Source: a virus. From it: a stretch of DNA of 26,392 nucleotides. The notes under the pieces were generated by a model that was not told the origin of the DNA, made no database searches, and saw only the letters and a program-made list of their open reading frames with translations. The stretch lies in IMG/VR virus record IMGVR_UViG_3300032224_000988, positions 1 through 26,392 of that record; one strand, written 5' to 3'. Positions 16,898 through 22,201 of the stretch are shown here, one piece after another (position 1 is the first letter of the stretch; each line of letters opens with the position of its first letter). A program made the translations under genes and the position numbers.

Positions 16898-17153
16898 ACG
16901 TAACCCACTCTGCCTCTCGCTATGCGATGCACACTAGGTAACATGAATTAACATGTGAGCTTGAAGGACGCTTCAAGGTAGGGTAATATTTAGCAGGCAG
17001 GTGTTCTACTTACTGCCGTCTTTAACCTTCCTCTATTGCGTAGCGGTATGACAGGTGAGCGGCTGGATGGGCGGGGAATGATCCTCCTAGACTCCAGAAA
17101 GCCCACATCTGAAAAGGGGATGCATACTCGTTCCTGCAAAACTTTAAAAAACT
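16898..17153 (+). ncRNA. Candidate structured RNA, 3' block
   Basis: Hairpins continue after the tRNA. ACATG/CATGT is at 16941-16956. CTTGAAG-gacg-CTTCAAG is a perfect 7-bp stem at 16960-16977. GGCAG/CTGCC is at 16996-17017, and TGGGC/GCCCA at 17068-17105 encloses a GGGG/CCTCC region. No protein frame with phage-like content covers them. They may form one molecule with the 5' block and the tRNA, or be processed spacers. Confidence 0.4.
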
Positions 17154-17300
17154 ATGAAACTAAAACACGACGATGATAGGAAAGCCAGAATCAAAGCATT
17201 GAAATCCAAAACTGACGGTGCTGGCAAAGGTGATAGGCCAAGGCCGATTACAAGCAAGTATTGGAATAACTACGACGATATTGACTGGAAGAAGAAATAG
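17154..17300 (+). CDS. Small conserved-type phage protein, 48 aa
   Basis: 48 aa from the ATG at 17154, ending TAG at 17300. It is basic at the N-terminus (MKLKHDDDRKARIKALKSKT) and ends GKGDRPRPITSKYW then NNYDDIDWKKK. The core GKGD-PRP ... YW-NYD-I is a pattern I recall from short proteins in many phage genomes; function unknown. It stands directly downstream of the structured RNA block and 67 bases before the next small basic protein. A promoter-like TTGACT-16-TAGAAT (17281-17308) overlaps its 3' end. Confidence 0.65.
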   Translation: MKLKHDDDRKARIKALKSKTDGAGKGDRPRPITSKYWNNYDDIDWKKK

Positions 17301-17308
17301 TATAGAAT
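17281..17308 (+). promoter_or_regulatory. Possible promoter inside the 3' end of the 48-aa gene
   Basis: TTGACT at 17281-17286, 16-bp spacer, TAGAAT at 17303-17308. The 16-bp spacing matches the other promoters in this arm, but the -10 match is only fair. Confidence 0.35.
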
Positions 17309-17367
17309 AGATATCGTAGAAATGGCGATTTAGTTAAATGCTACTTTCACAAACAACACAAAAAAAT

Positions 17368-17523
17368 ATGACTAAAAAACCACAAGGGCTTTATGCCGCA
17401 ATTAACGCAAAACAAAAACGCATCGCTGCTGGCAGTGGTGAAAAGATGAGGAAGGTTGGAAGCAAGGGCGCTCCTACGGCACAAGCATTCAAACAATCAG
17501 CTAAAACTGCAAAGAAGAAATAA
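17368..17523 (+). CDS. Small basic phage protein, 51 aa
   Basis: 51 aa from the ATG at 17368 (A-rich leader aaaaaaat); an ATG ten codons upstream is possible but adds an unconserved-looking tail. It begins MTKKPQGLYAAINAKQKRIA, continues GSGEKMRKVGSKGAPTAQAF and ends in Lys. From memory, K-KPQGLYA-I-AK-KRI-AGSGEKMRKPGSKGAPT is a frequent small protein of phages, often virion-linked or beside a YGQKG protein as here (18153). It is strongly basic, so DNA contact is possible. The homing endonuclease gene begins two bases after its stop. Confidence 0.75.
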   Translation: MTKKPQGLYAAINAKQKRIAAGSGEKMRKVGSKGAPTAQAFKQSAKTAKKK

Positions 17524-17524
17524 C

Positions 17525-18190
17525 ATGGAAAAAGTAGCGGGTGTATATGAAATTGAAATTGCTGGCTATAAATACTATGGCAGCAGCATCAATGTTTATG
17601 CTCGCAAGCAAAACCATATAACAAAACTGCGATCTGGAATGCATCGCAATTTACGGCTTCAGAGATGTTTTAATAAATATGGAGAAGATGCAATGGCATT
17701 CAAGATACTTGTCATTTGTGATGAGGAATTTGTTCTTGATGAGGAGCAAAAATATTTAGACGAAAATATTGGTAATGATAATTGTTTAAACTTTTGCAAA
17801 AGCGCATCTGCTCCAATGGCTGGAGTTAAATTTTCAGAAGATCATAAAAGAAAAATTGCAGAATCACTATATAGGAATAAATACATATTCACATATAGTG
17901 ATGGTAAAATAGAAGAGTTTAATAGTTTATTACTTGTTTCTGAAAGGTTTGGAGTTTCAAAGAAAGTTGTATCAAAGTGGTTCCAAAGAAAAATATTTGG
18001 TAAAAACAAATGCGTTCTTAAAAAAATGAATGTTATTAAAGCCGAAAAAAATGGAATTGATGAAATTGTTGTATTACCATATGAATTAAAAACGGAGCCT
18101 TGGATTTTAGCTGGAGCAACAAGCAAAACTCAATATTATAGAGAAAAAAGAAATGAAAACAAAACCCGCAACTGGAAAATCATCAGTTAA
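17525..18190 (+). CDS. GIY-YIG homing endonuclease
   Basis: 221 aa from the ATG at 17525; a start 23 codons upstream lies inside the previous gene. The catalytic module is N-terminal: GVYEIEIAGYKYYGSS gives the GVY...YYG pair. An Arg/His helix follows (YARKQNHITKLRSG), then the metal-binding Glu region (FVLDEEQKYLDENIG). A NUMOD3-type DNA-binding motif (GVKFSEDHKRKIAESLYR) and a helix-turn-helix (LLVSERFGVSKKVVSKWF) form the C-terminal half. Such genes cut empty alleles and copy themselves. It is free-standing: no intron is evident. Its last 38 bases overlap the next gene in another frame. It is more AT-rich than its flanks, a sign of transfer. Confidence 0.88.
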   Translation: MEKVAGVYEIEIAGYKYYGSSINVYARKQNHITKLRSGMHRNLRLQRCFNKYGEDAMAFKILVICDEEFVLDEEQKYLDENIGNDNCLNFCKSASAPMAGVKFSEDHKRKIAESLYRNKYIFTYSDGKIEEFNSLLLVSERFGVSKKVVSKWFQRKIFGKNKCVLKKMNVIKAEKNGIDEIVVLPYELKTEPWILAGATSKTQYYREKRNENKTRNWKIIS

Positions 18191-18395
18191 AATAGTAAAC
18201 AATCCAAAGACTGGTAGAACCAACAAGGTTTCTTACGGTCAAAAAGGAGTAAATGTTGACCCTGGGAGCAAACGAGCAAATTCCTACTGCGCGAGGTCTG
18301 CCAAGATCAAGGGTGACTGGAAGAGTGATCCCAATAGTCCCAACAACCTATCTCGCAAAAAATGGAAATGCAGCGGTAGCAAATCCATGAAATGA
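18153..18395 (+). CDS. Conserved-type small phage protein (YGQKG), 80 aa
   Basis: 80 aa. The N-terminal half is basic (MKTKPATGKSSVKIVNNPKT), with GRTNKVSYGQKGVNVDPGSK in the middle. The end is SYCARSAKIKGDW, PNSPNNLSRKKWKCSGSKSM. From memory, GRTK-VRYGQKG ... P-PN-LSRK-W-C is a widespread small phage protein; two Cys bracket its C-terminal part. Its first 38 bases are shared with the homing endonuclease 3' end, implying that the endonuclease inserted between this gene and its usual neighbour at 17368. ATGA coupling links it to the next gene. Function unknown, perhaps virion-associated. Confidence 0.75.
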   Translation: MKTKPATGKSSVKIVNNPKTGRTNKVSYGQKGVNVDPGSKRANSYCARSAKIKGDWKSDPNSPNNLSRKKWKCSGSKSMK

Positions 18396-18601
18396 TCAAA
18401 ACGCCGGAAACCGACCAAGCGATTCTTGATAGTAATGGTCAATGGAGTTTTAGGTTGGCTGATGTTTCACGCATGATGGAACATCAGAGGAATGAGCTAA
18501 TCCGTGCAATTAAGCAAACGCTTAAAAAGAATATGCATTTAGCAGACGGAGATGACTGCACACTCATTGACCTAAAGAATGCGATAAAGAAAATCAAATG
18601 A
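18392..18601 (+). CDS. Small phage protein, 69 aa
   Basis: 69 aa; its ATG overlaps the stop of the YGQKG gene (ATGA). Sequence: MIKTPETDQAILDSNGQWSF, then a helix DVSRMMEHQRNELIRAIKQT and a C-terminal helix. The pattern TD-A---NGQW----DVSR-ME--RNEL is common in short phage proteins with a helical, possibly dimeric, fold. No motif points to an activity. A 92-base spacer with an imperfect long-range stem (TTTTCCCG near 18605 with CGGGGAAA near 18675) separates it from the membrane protein gene. Confidence 0.65.
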   Translation: MIKTPETDQAILDSNGQWSFRLADVSRMMEHQRNELIRAIKQTLKKNMHLADGDDCTLIDLKNAIKKIK

Positions 18602-18693
18602 AACTTTTCCCGTTCCTATGCCGGACGAAAGTGTAGTGGGGCAATGCTTCTGGATTCTGGAGGACTACTACAGCGGGGAAACACTTTAACGAT

Positions 18694-18891
18694 ATGAGTA
18701 ACAAAACAACGATATCACTTAGCGGCAGTTTCTGCAATTACCTAACCCTACTATTCATCGCACTAAAGCTGACAGGAGTAATTGACTGGAGTTGGTGGTT
18801 GGTGCTGTCTCCATTACTGGCTAATTTTGCATTCATATGTTTTATTCTGGGGTGCGTTCTTATCCTAAAAATCATAACAGCAAAATATTGA
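18694..18891 (+). CDS. Small two-helix membrane protein
   Basis: 65 aa. Two hydrophobic segments are visible (YLTLLFIALKLTGVI at about 15-29 and LLANFAFICFILGCVLILKI at about 41-60), separated by a Trp-rich DWSWWLVLSP turn. The L-LTGVI-WSWWWVL-P motif is seen in many small phage membrane proteins. Size and topology resemble a holin or antiholin, but no lysis gene is nearby, so that name is not supported. An intrinsic terminator begins two bases after its stop, so it ends a transcription unit. Confidence 0.7.
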   Translation: MSNKTTISLSGSFCNYLTLLFIALKLTGVIDWSWWLVLSPLLANFAFICFILGCVLILKIITAKY

Positions 18892-18892
18892 T

Positions 18893-18926
18893 GTTAGGTG
18901 AACCCTGCCTTCACCTAACTTTATTT
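18893..18926 (+). terminator. Intrinsic terminator
   Basis: Perfect 10-bp stem GTTAGGTGAA / TTCACCTAAC (18893-18902, 18910-18919), loop ccctgcc, followed by TTTATTT. Confidence 0.85.
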
Positions 18927-18940
18927 AAACATACGCATAA

Positions 18941-19249
18941 ATGACACCATTCCCACAACTCGTAGCCATAGACGAAGCAATAGCCGCCCTATCCCAAGGT
19001 AAAGGCGACCCAGTAAAGATAGCCCAAGCCATGACAGAAGGAATCACATTCCTTGGATCAATCATAGAACAACTCAAGGAAGAGAGAGCAGAACTCATAG
19101 AAGACACAGAAGAGTTAATTGAAAAAGTCGAAGAACTCGAAAGGGACCAAGAAATCATCCTTCAGTTCATGCAAGGCCAAGGAATCGACATGTCCTGGGT
19201 AATCCGCAAAGAATCCAACGATTCAGATACCACTGACAACACCAACTAA
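18941..19249 (+). CDS. Coiled-coil protein, 102 aa
   Basis: 102 aa, family not recognised. Residues about 38-78 form a strong acidic coiled coil (SIIEQLKEERAELIEDTEEL, IEKVEELERDQEIILQF). An N-terminal helical region (QLVAIDEAIAALSQGKGDPV) and a polar tail rich in Asp and Asn flank it. It starts 14 bases after the terminator, with A-rich bases before the ATG and no Shine-Dalgarno. It could be an oligomeric scaffold or spanin-like cytoplasmic coil; no membrane segment is present, which argues against the latter. The 169-base gap before the tRNA holds no evident gene. Confidence 0.6.
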   Translation: MTPFPQLVAIDEAIAALSQGKGDPVKIAQAMTEGITFLGSIIEQLKEERAELIEDTEELIEKVEELERDQEIILQFMQGQGIDMSWVIRKESNDSDTTDNTN

Positions 19250-19418
19250 AATGTATACCTACATTGCGCGAGGATGCCCTATAACGCGTTTTTATCTCCA
19301 TTACATATAAGTCATCTGTTATAGCATAACGACTCAAATTTGATGCATTAAGCAACAAACACGCACTTAACACACCACATAAGCAACATTAACCAGCATA
19401 ACGTATAACCAACCTTAC

Positions 19419-19495
19419 ATCCTCGTAGCTCAATTGGATAGAGTATCGTACTTCTAATTCGATGGTTGCTGGTTCGATCCCAGCCGAGGATGCCA
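19419..19495 (+). tRNA. tRNA-Arg (anticodon UCU)
   Basis: 77-nt cloverleaf. Acceptor ATCCTCG pairs with CGAGGAT, discriminator G, encoded CCA. D stem GCTC/GAGT; anticodon stem TCGTA/TTCGA with a U-U mismatch at the fourth pair (30-40); loop CTTCTAA gives anticodon TCT at 19453-19455. T arm GCTGG-TTCGATC-CCAGC is perfect. It reads AGA and AGG, codons frequent in this AT-rich arm and rare in GC-rich hosts. Seven bases separate it from the next start codon. Confidence 0.92.
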
Positions 19496-19502
19496 CCCCA
19501 CC

Positions 19503-19697
19503 ATGATTCACGAATTCAAAAACCCCATTCCAGTAGTCACCCCACTAGGAGAAGGATACGCCATATACACTCAATCAGGTGGAACCTTTGAGAACGATAT
19601 ATGGACTGTAGTAATCTGTGATGGAGGATCAATAAAACACTTTACTACCGAACAGGTAAGGGTTTACGCAAATGCAACATTCGATATAAGTAAGTAA
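19503..19697 (+). CDS. Conserved-type small phage protein, 64 aa
   Basis: 64 aa beginning MIHEFKNPIPVVTPLGEGYA, then a beta-rich GGTFENDIWTVVICDGG and HFTTEQVRVYANATFDI. From memory, M-H-FKNPIPV-TPLG-GYAIYV-DGGTFENDIWTVVL-DG is a very common short phage protein, likely a small beta-barrel; its role is unknown. It begins seven bases after the encoded CCA of tRNA-Arg, so the two must share a transcript. tRNA 3' processing would leave a nearly leaderless message. Confidence 0.75.
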   Translation: MIHEFKNPIPVVTPLGEGYAIYTQSGGTFENDIWTVVICDGGSIKHFTTEQVRVYANATFDISK

Positions 19698-19800
19698 TTT
19701 TTATATTTTTATTTTTATATTTTTATGTGGGGCTTTGTTTCACGCCCCCACGCTGGCGCGACTCCTCCCCACCCCGCCACCCCTGCCGCCCTCCGCTCTA

Positions 19801-19901
19801 CGCTGTGCCACCCCTACGCTGTGCCACCCCTACTCTCTACGCTGTGGCTGTGGCGCTCCGCTCTTATGTCATCCGTTCCGCTGTGCTGTTACTCCGCTGT
19901 G
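19801..19901. repeat. CGCTGTG repeat cluster
   Basis: CGCTGTG occurs at 19801, 19817, 19840, 19879 and 19895, the first two within a 16-bp tandem repeat containing CTGTGCCACCCCTACG. Further GCTGTG copies follow to 19919. The block is C/T-rich on the plus strand. Confidence 0.6.
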
Positions 19902-20062
19902 CTGTGCTGCTGTGCTGTGTCATTCCATCGGGCTGACCGCTTCACGTTGTATCACGTTGAATTGCAATAGTTTAATTCCATAACTTCTGATAAGATAGGT
20001 AGTAGATAATGGAATGAAGCCCTTTGTTGCAAGTAGCTTGCATTAAGAATGTGCGAGAATGG

Positions 20063-20194
20063 CGATGCAATCGTTTTGATTTAGTGTCCGCTGTGACGCT
20101 ATTGCCAAGAATTGAGCGCCGGATGACAGGCCACCGGATGCGATGCATTGCAAATGGTGAAGGCGAGATGTCCGATGCAATGCCAGGCGATGCA
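20063..20194 (+). repeat. CGATGCA motif cluster
   Basis: Four same-strand copies of CGATGCA at 20063, 20141, 20173 and 20188. They lie 85 to 216 bases upstream of the first sigma-54-type promoter, where activator sites or origin iterons would sit. Confidence 0.45.
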
Positions 20195-20278
20195 CGGGAA
20201 GATTGCCATACGCAATGTGGCAAGTATCGCTGTATAGCGATATAACGATTAATCCCTTTTCTCCTACTCTCTGAAAAC

Positions 20279-20295
20279 TTGGCACACTATTTGCT
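20279..20295 (+). promoter_or_regulatory. Sigma-54-type (-24/-12) promoter, site 1
   Basis: TTGGCACACTATTTGCT has GG and GC elements separated by ten bases, the RpoN spacing. It is preceded by CTGAAAAC, as is site 3. Confidence 0.6.
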
Positions 20296-20409
20296 GCGAT
20301 TCCGTGCAAGTCCTTTGCTTTGCATAGCTTGCAAATAATCCCTCTTTTCTGTTAGGTATTTACTGCCTAGTGCGGCAATTATTGCCTAGAAAAGCGGCAG
20401 CATTTTCCC

Positions 20410-20426
20410 TTGGCATAGAATCTGCT
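20410..20426 (+). promoter_or_regulatory. Sigma-54-type (-24/-12) promoter, site 2
   Basis: TTGGCATAGAATCTGCT keeps GG-N10-GC with TTGGCA and TGCT intact; it is the weakest of the three sites here because C is replaced by T after GGCA. Confidence 0.45.
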
Positions 20427-20470
20427 GCGCAATAATTCGCGTAAAGTATTGGAGAAAATACGCTGAAAAC

Positions 20471-20487
20471 TTGGCACGGCCTTTGCT
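20471..20487 (+). promoter_or_regulatory. Sigma-54-type (-24/-12) promoter, site 3
   Basis: TTGGCACGGCCTTTGCT matches the RpoN consensus TTGGCACG-N4-TTGCT closely. A start near 20498 would give a leader of about 58 bases to the gene at 20556. CTGAAAAC precedes it as at site 1. Confidence 0.7.
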
Positions 20488-20555
20488 GTGTCATATTCGC
20501 CGATTATGGCACATAAAAAATCAAATGAAACAAAAACTTAAACTCTATATATAAC

Positions 20556-20852
20556 ATGAAAACACACAACGAAAATTCCCGTGCCGCTATTCTTTCAAAG
20601 TATCGCGGCCCTACTAACTCAACTGGCTCTCGAATCATTGTATCTTCTCAAAGGAACCGCAAGTCCTTTCCATATCCTTATGAAAAATCCGGTTCAGATT
20701 GTCACACGTGGGCGGTTGAGCGGTATCTTAAAGCGATTCTTGAAGAGGACCGGAAAAGCTATGGCGAAAATGCGACTGGCTGGGGTGAACTGTCAAATTA
20801 TTCATTCGGTCAGCTAAAATCCGGTGAGTATGTCTTTGTCTCTAACATCTAA
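20556..20852 (+). CDS. Small plasmid/phage-type protein (GPTN-GSRI), 98 aa
   Basis: 98 aa. The N-terminal motif AAILSKYRGPTNSTGSRIIV and the ending SFGQLKSGEYVFV match, from memory, a short protein family (KY-GPTN--GSRI-A ... YP ... A--AL ... G-YVFV) spread among plasmids and phages, sometimes near replication or anti-restriction genes. Its function is not established. The middle holds a helix (HTWAVERYLKAILEEDRKSY). It is the first gene downstream of the three sigma-54-type sites, so it probably heads their operon. No Shine-Dalgarno; the leader is A/T/C-rich. Confidence 0.7.
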   Translation: MKTHNENSRAAILSKYRGPTNSTGSRIIVSSQRNRKSFPYPYEKSGSDCHTWAVERYLKAILEEDRKSYGENATGWGELSNYSFGQLKSGEYVFVSNI

Positions 20853-20864
20853 AAAACTAATCAA

Positions 20865-21212
20865 ATGAATAACACATTAATGGAAAAGCTAAACGAAATC
20901 AATCCCCGCTCCGCATGGAAAAAGGGAGTTAAAGAATACGCTCTCGAAATGGTAGAGTCTGCCGAAATTGAGTTGACACCGGAAAACGTGAAAAACGAAT
21001 TACTGAACGGTGCTAAGGATTGGCGAGAATATAGCTATGGAGGATGCTCAGCAATATATAACGCGGACATTGCGGAGAGACTTTGCACTCCCTCAGAGCT
21101 TAAAAAGAAAAAAGGCGGATATTTAGAGCCTAACACGCGGGAAACATGGTTAGATTGCCAAGCTCGCGCATTGTTTCAAGCCTATAGGCTCATCAATCGC
21201 CTTTTAAAATAA
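20865..21212 (+). CDS. Plasmid/phage-type protein, 115 aa
   Basis: 115 aa. The core NGAKDWREYSYGGCSAIYNA, DIAERLCTPSELKKKKGG, then EPNTRETWLDCQARALFQAY matches a family I recall from gut phages and plasmids (A-DW--YS-GGC-LIYD-DIA-RLC-P-E ... P---E-WL--QARAL-QA). It is of unknown function and mostly helical. It starts 12 bases after the previous stop, with an A-rich leader and no Shine-Dalgarno, and is followed by a hairpin and pyrimidine tract. With the 98-aa and 118-aa proteins it forms a set typical of accessory plasmid regions. Confidence 0.7.
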   Translation: MNNTLMEKLNEINPRSAWKKGVKEYALEMVESAEIELTPENVKNELLNGAKDWREYSYGGCSAIYNADIAERLCTPSELKKKKGGYLEPNTRETWLDCQARALFQAYRLINRLLK

Positions 21213-21220
21213 TCCAATAC

Positions 21221-21260
21221 GCGGGATGTTCAATCCGTCCCGCTTTTCTCTTCTCTTCTT
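21221..21260 (+). terminator. Likely intrinsic terminator
   Basis: GCGGGA (21221-21226) pairs with TCCCGC (21238-21243) and is followed by TTTTCTCTTCTCTTCTT. The pyrimidine tract runs straight into the next ATG at 21261, so it could also serve initiation of that gene. Confidence 0.55.
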
Positions 21261-21389
21261 ATGAAAAAACTCCGTTCACTATATTTTAAATATATCTTAG
21301 AAAACACGTCCTATGCATGGGAAGCATTCGCCAATGAATGCGCCCGCCGTGGGTTTGATCCAGAAACCTTAGCAGAATCTTTCCAATGA
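21261..21389 (+). CDS. Small protein, 42 aa
   Basis: 42 aa from the ATG at 21261: MKKLRSLYFKYILENTSYAW, then EAFANECARRGFDPETLAES. It has an amphipathic helix with basic N-terminus; no family recognised. It starts directly after a CT-rich tract instead of a Shine-Dalgarno. Its TGA overlaps the ATG of the next gene (ATGA), the first link of a three-gene coupled chain. The coupling and sensible composition support a real gene. Confidence 0.5.
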   Translation: MKKLRSLYFKYILENTSYAWEAFANECARRGFDPETLAESFQ

Positions 21390-21496
21390 GTAAATTATCC
21401 TCATCTCTCCAGTATAATCGCGCAAAATCCCGCTTCCTCGGTCTTTTGATCACACTCTCTACACTTGGCGCAATCCTGATATTTATTTTTCTATGA
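21386..21496 (+). CDS. Small single-pass membrane protein, 36 aa
   Basis: 36 aa: a polar, basic N-terminus MSKLSSSLQYNRAKSRF, then one membrane helix LGLLITLSTLGAILIFIFL, which suggests N-in topology. It overlaps by ATGA with the gene before and again with the gene after. No family is recognised. Size and topology resemble small phage regulators of membrane enzymes or holin partners, but nothing nearby supports either. Confidence 0.55.
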   Translation: MSKLSSSLQYNRAKSRFLGLLITLSTLGAILIFIFL

Positions 21497-21729
21497 ATAG
21501 GAAAATCGGCTCAAACGATATGCTTCCAAACAATACCCCCGCTCGTGTTGGGAATCGGAGGGGATTCGTTAAAAAATGCGATACGGTTCTTGCTTCCAAT
21601 GGGGGGTTTATTTCCCTTCACACTGTAGTTTTCAACGAAAAGGCGAAAACCCTCACTTGTGGCAAGAAAACATGGGAGAAAATCAATCCCGTTGAAAGTG
21701 AAGTGAACTATTCCTTCATTTTGTTTTAA
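21493..21729 (+). CDS. Small protein, 78 aa
   Basis: 78 aa; the ATG overlaps the membrane gene's stop (ATGA). MNRKIGSNDMLPNNTPARVG is followed by GFVKKCDTVLASNGGFISLH, a beta-rich middle, and a Trp-containing C-terminus (GKKTWEKINPVE). It looks like a small beta-type soluble protein; no family recognised. Two Cys (in KKCDT and LTCGKK) are not in a metal motif. It ends the coupled chain; 33 A-rich bases separate it from the next gene. Confidence 0.5.
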   Translation: MNRKIGSNDMLPNNTPARVGNRRGFVKKCDTVLASNGGFISLHTVVFNEKAKTLTCGKKTWEKINPVESEVNYSFILF

Positions 21730-21762
21730 TTACCAAATAAAAAAATCAAAATTAAATAACAC

Positions 21763-22083
21763 ATGACAAAACATGACGAGATACAGGCGTTAATGGAATT
21801 AGCGCATAAACTAGGTGGAAACTCATACTGCGGACCATGGCTCGAAAGTCAAATCCCGTTCATTGAACATGACATGAGATGCGACATCATGCCCACTGCT
21901 TCATGGAGTGAAACACGCCGATTGCATGATGGAATGCTTAACACCGCACGGGAGCAGGCAAACTACATCATAAAAGATGCAAATGAGAAGGGAGGAAAAA
22001 TCATAAGAGACGCTCAAAAGCACTCGGAAAACACACGCCGAACGCTGGCGAGGGATATCCAACGCGCTCTCGATGCCCTGTAG
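21763..22083 (+). CDS. Helical protein, 106 aa
   Basis: 106 aa. The N-terminal half has the motif LGGNSYCGPWLESQIPFIEH DMR, resembling a small plasmid/phage family with S-GPWL--- P-IE-D-RSD. The C-terminal half is a long helix with repeated Lys/Asp/Glu (ANEKGGKIIRDAQKHSENTR), similar to the II-DA---A segments of peptidoglycan- or DNA-associated coils. The leader is A-rich (ataacac before ATG) with no Shine-Dalgarno. Its stop lies one base before the fourth sigma-54-type site. Function unknown. Confidence 0.55.
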   Translation: MTKHDEIQALMELAHKLGGNSYCGPWLESQIPFIEHDMRCDIMPTASWSETRRLHDGMLNTAREQANYIIKDANEKGGKIIRDAQKHSENTRRTLARDIQRALDAL

Positions 22084-22100
22084 TTGGCACAGGAGATGCT
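22084..22100 (+). promoter_or_regulatory. Sigma-54-type (-24/-12) promoter, site 4
   Basis: TTGGCACAGGAGATGCT keeps TTGGCAC and TGCT with GG-N10-GC, matching the three sites at 20.3-20.5 kb. It lies 101 bases upstream of the ATG at 22202. Confidence 0.5.
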
Positions 22101-22102
22101 AT

Positions 22103-22155
22103 GCATTCCAACACCGCACATTCTACGGAGTGTGCGGCATGGAGTGAATGCTCCA
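22103..22155 (+). promoter_or_regulatory. Alternative hairpins in a 5' leader
   Basis: CCGCACA/TGTGCGG (22114-22120, 22131-22137) sits inside GCATTC/GAATGC (22103-22108, 22146-22151). The 3' arm GAATGC can instead be held in a GGAG-tgaatg-CTCC hairpin, so two structures exclude each other. No U-tract follows. Confidence 0.4.
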
Positions 22156-22201
22156 ATCGTCAAACAATAAACACACACTAAACACACAACAGAATAACAC
22201 T

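Larger units (their letters stand above)
19698..20555. other. 858-bp non-coding control region
   Basis: No convincing gene. It holds a T-rich stretch with three TTTTTAT runs (19698-19725), a GTGGGGC/GCCCCCAC hairpin (19727-19751) and a C/T-rich low-complexity block with five CGCTGTG motifs. It also holds four CGATGCA motifs, several palindromes and three sigma-54-type promoters. Palindromes include TGCAAG-tag-CTTGCA at 20028-20042, TTGCCA/TGGCAA at 20203-20223, TATCGCT-gtat-AGCGATA at 20225-20242 and TTTGCA/TGCAAA at 20319-20335. A replication origin or a regulatory hub is possible. Confidence 0.6.

Noticed and set aside
16639-16941. 100-aa plus-strand frame
   Set aside because: It runs through a complete tRNA (giving the tell-tale LPIVGSNPTPATN) and several hairpins.
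18694-18891. Holin assignment for the 65-aa membrane protein
   Set aside because: Only size and two helices support it; there is no endolysin or spanin nearby.
19727-19751. Terminator after the 64-aa gene
   Set aside because: The GTGGGGC/GCCCCCAC hairpin has its T-rich tract on the 5' side, not the 3' side, so it cannot work as an intrinsic terminator on the plus strand, and the minus strand has A residues.
19801-19919. CRISPR-like array
   Set aside because: Repeats are too short (7-16 bp), irregularly spaced and without unique spacers; no cas genes are present.
19725-19983. Three overlapping frames in the C/T-rich block
   Set aside because: All three frames are open at once, a sign of biased composition (low-complexity Pro, Ala, Cys, Leu), not of coding.
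20201-20240. Additional sigma-54-like site TGTGGCAAGTATCGCT
   Set aside because: GG and GC are only eight bases apart, not the required ten.
20024-20309. Frames on both strands at 20024-20245 and 19972-20309
   Set aside because: Composition is atypical, they overlap each other on opposite strands and cover palindromes and CGATGCA repeats.
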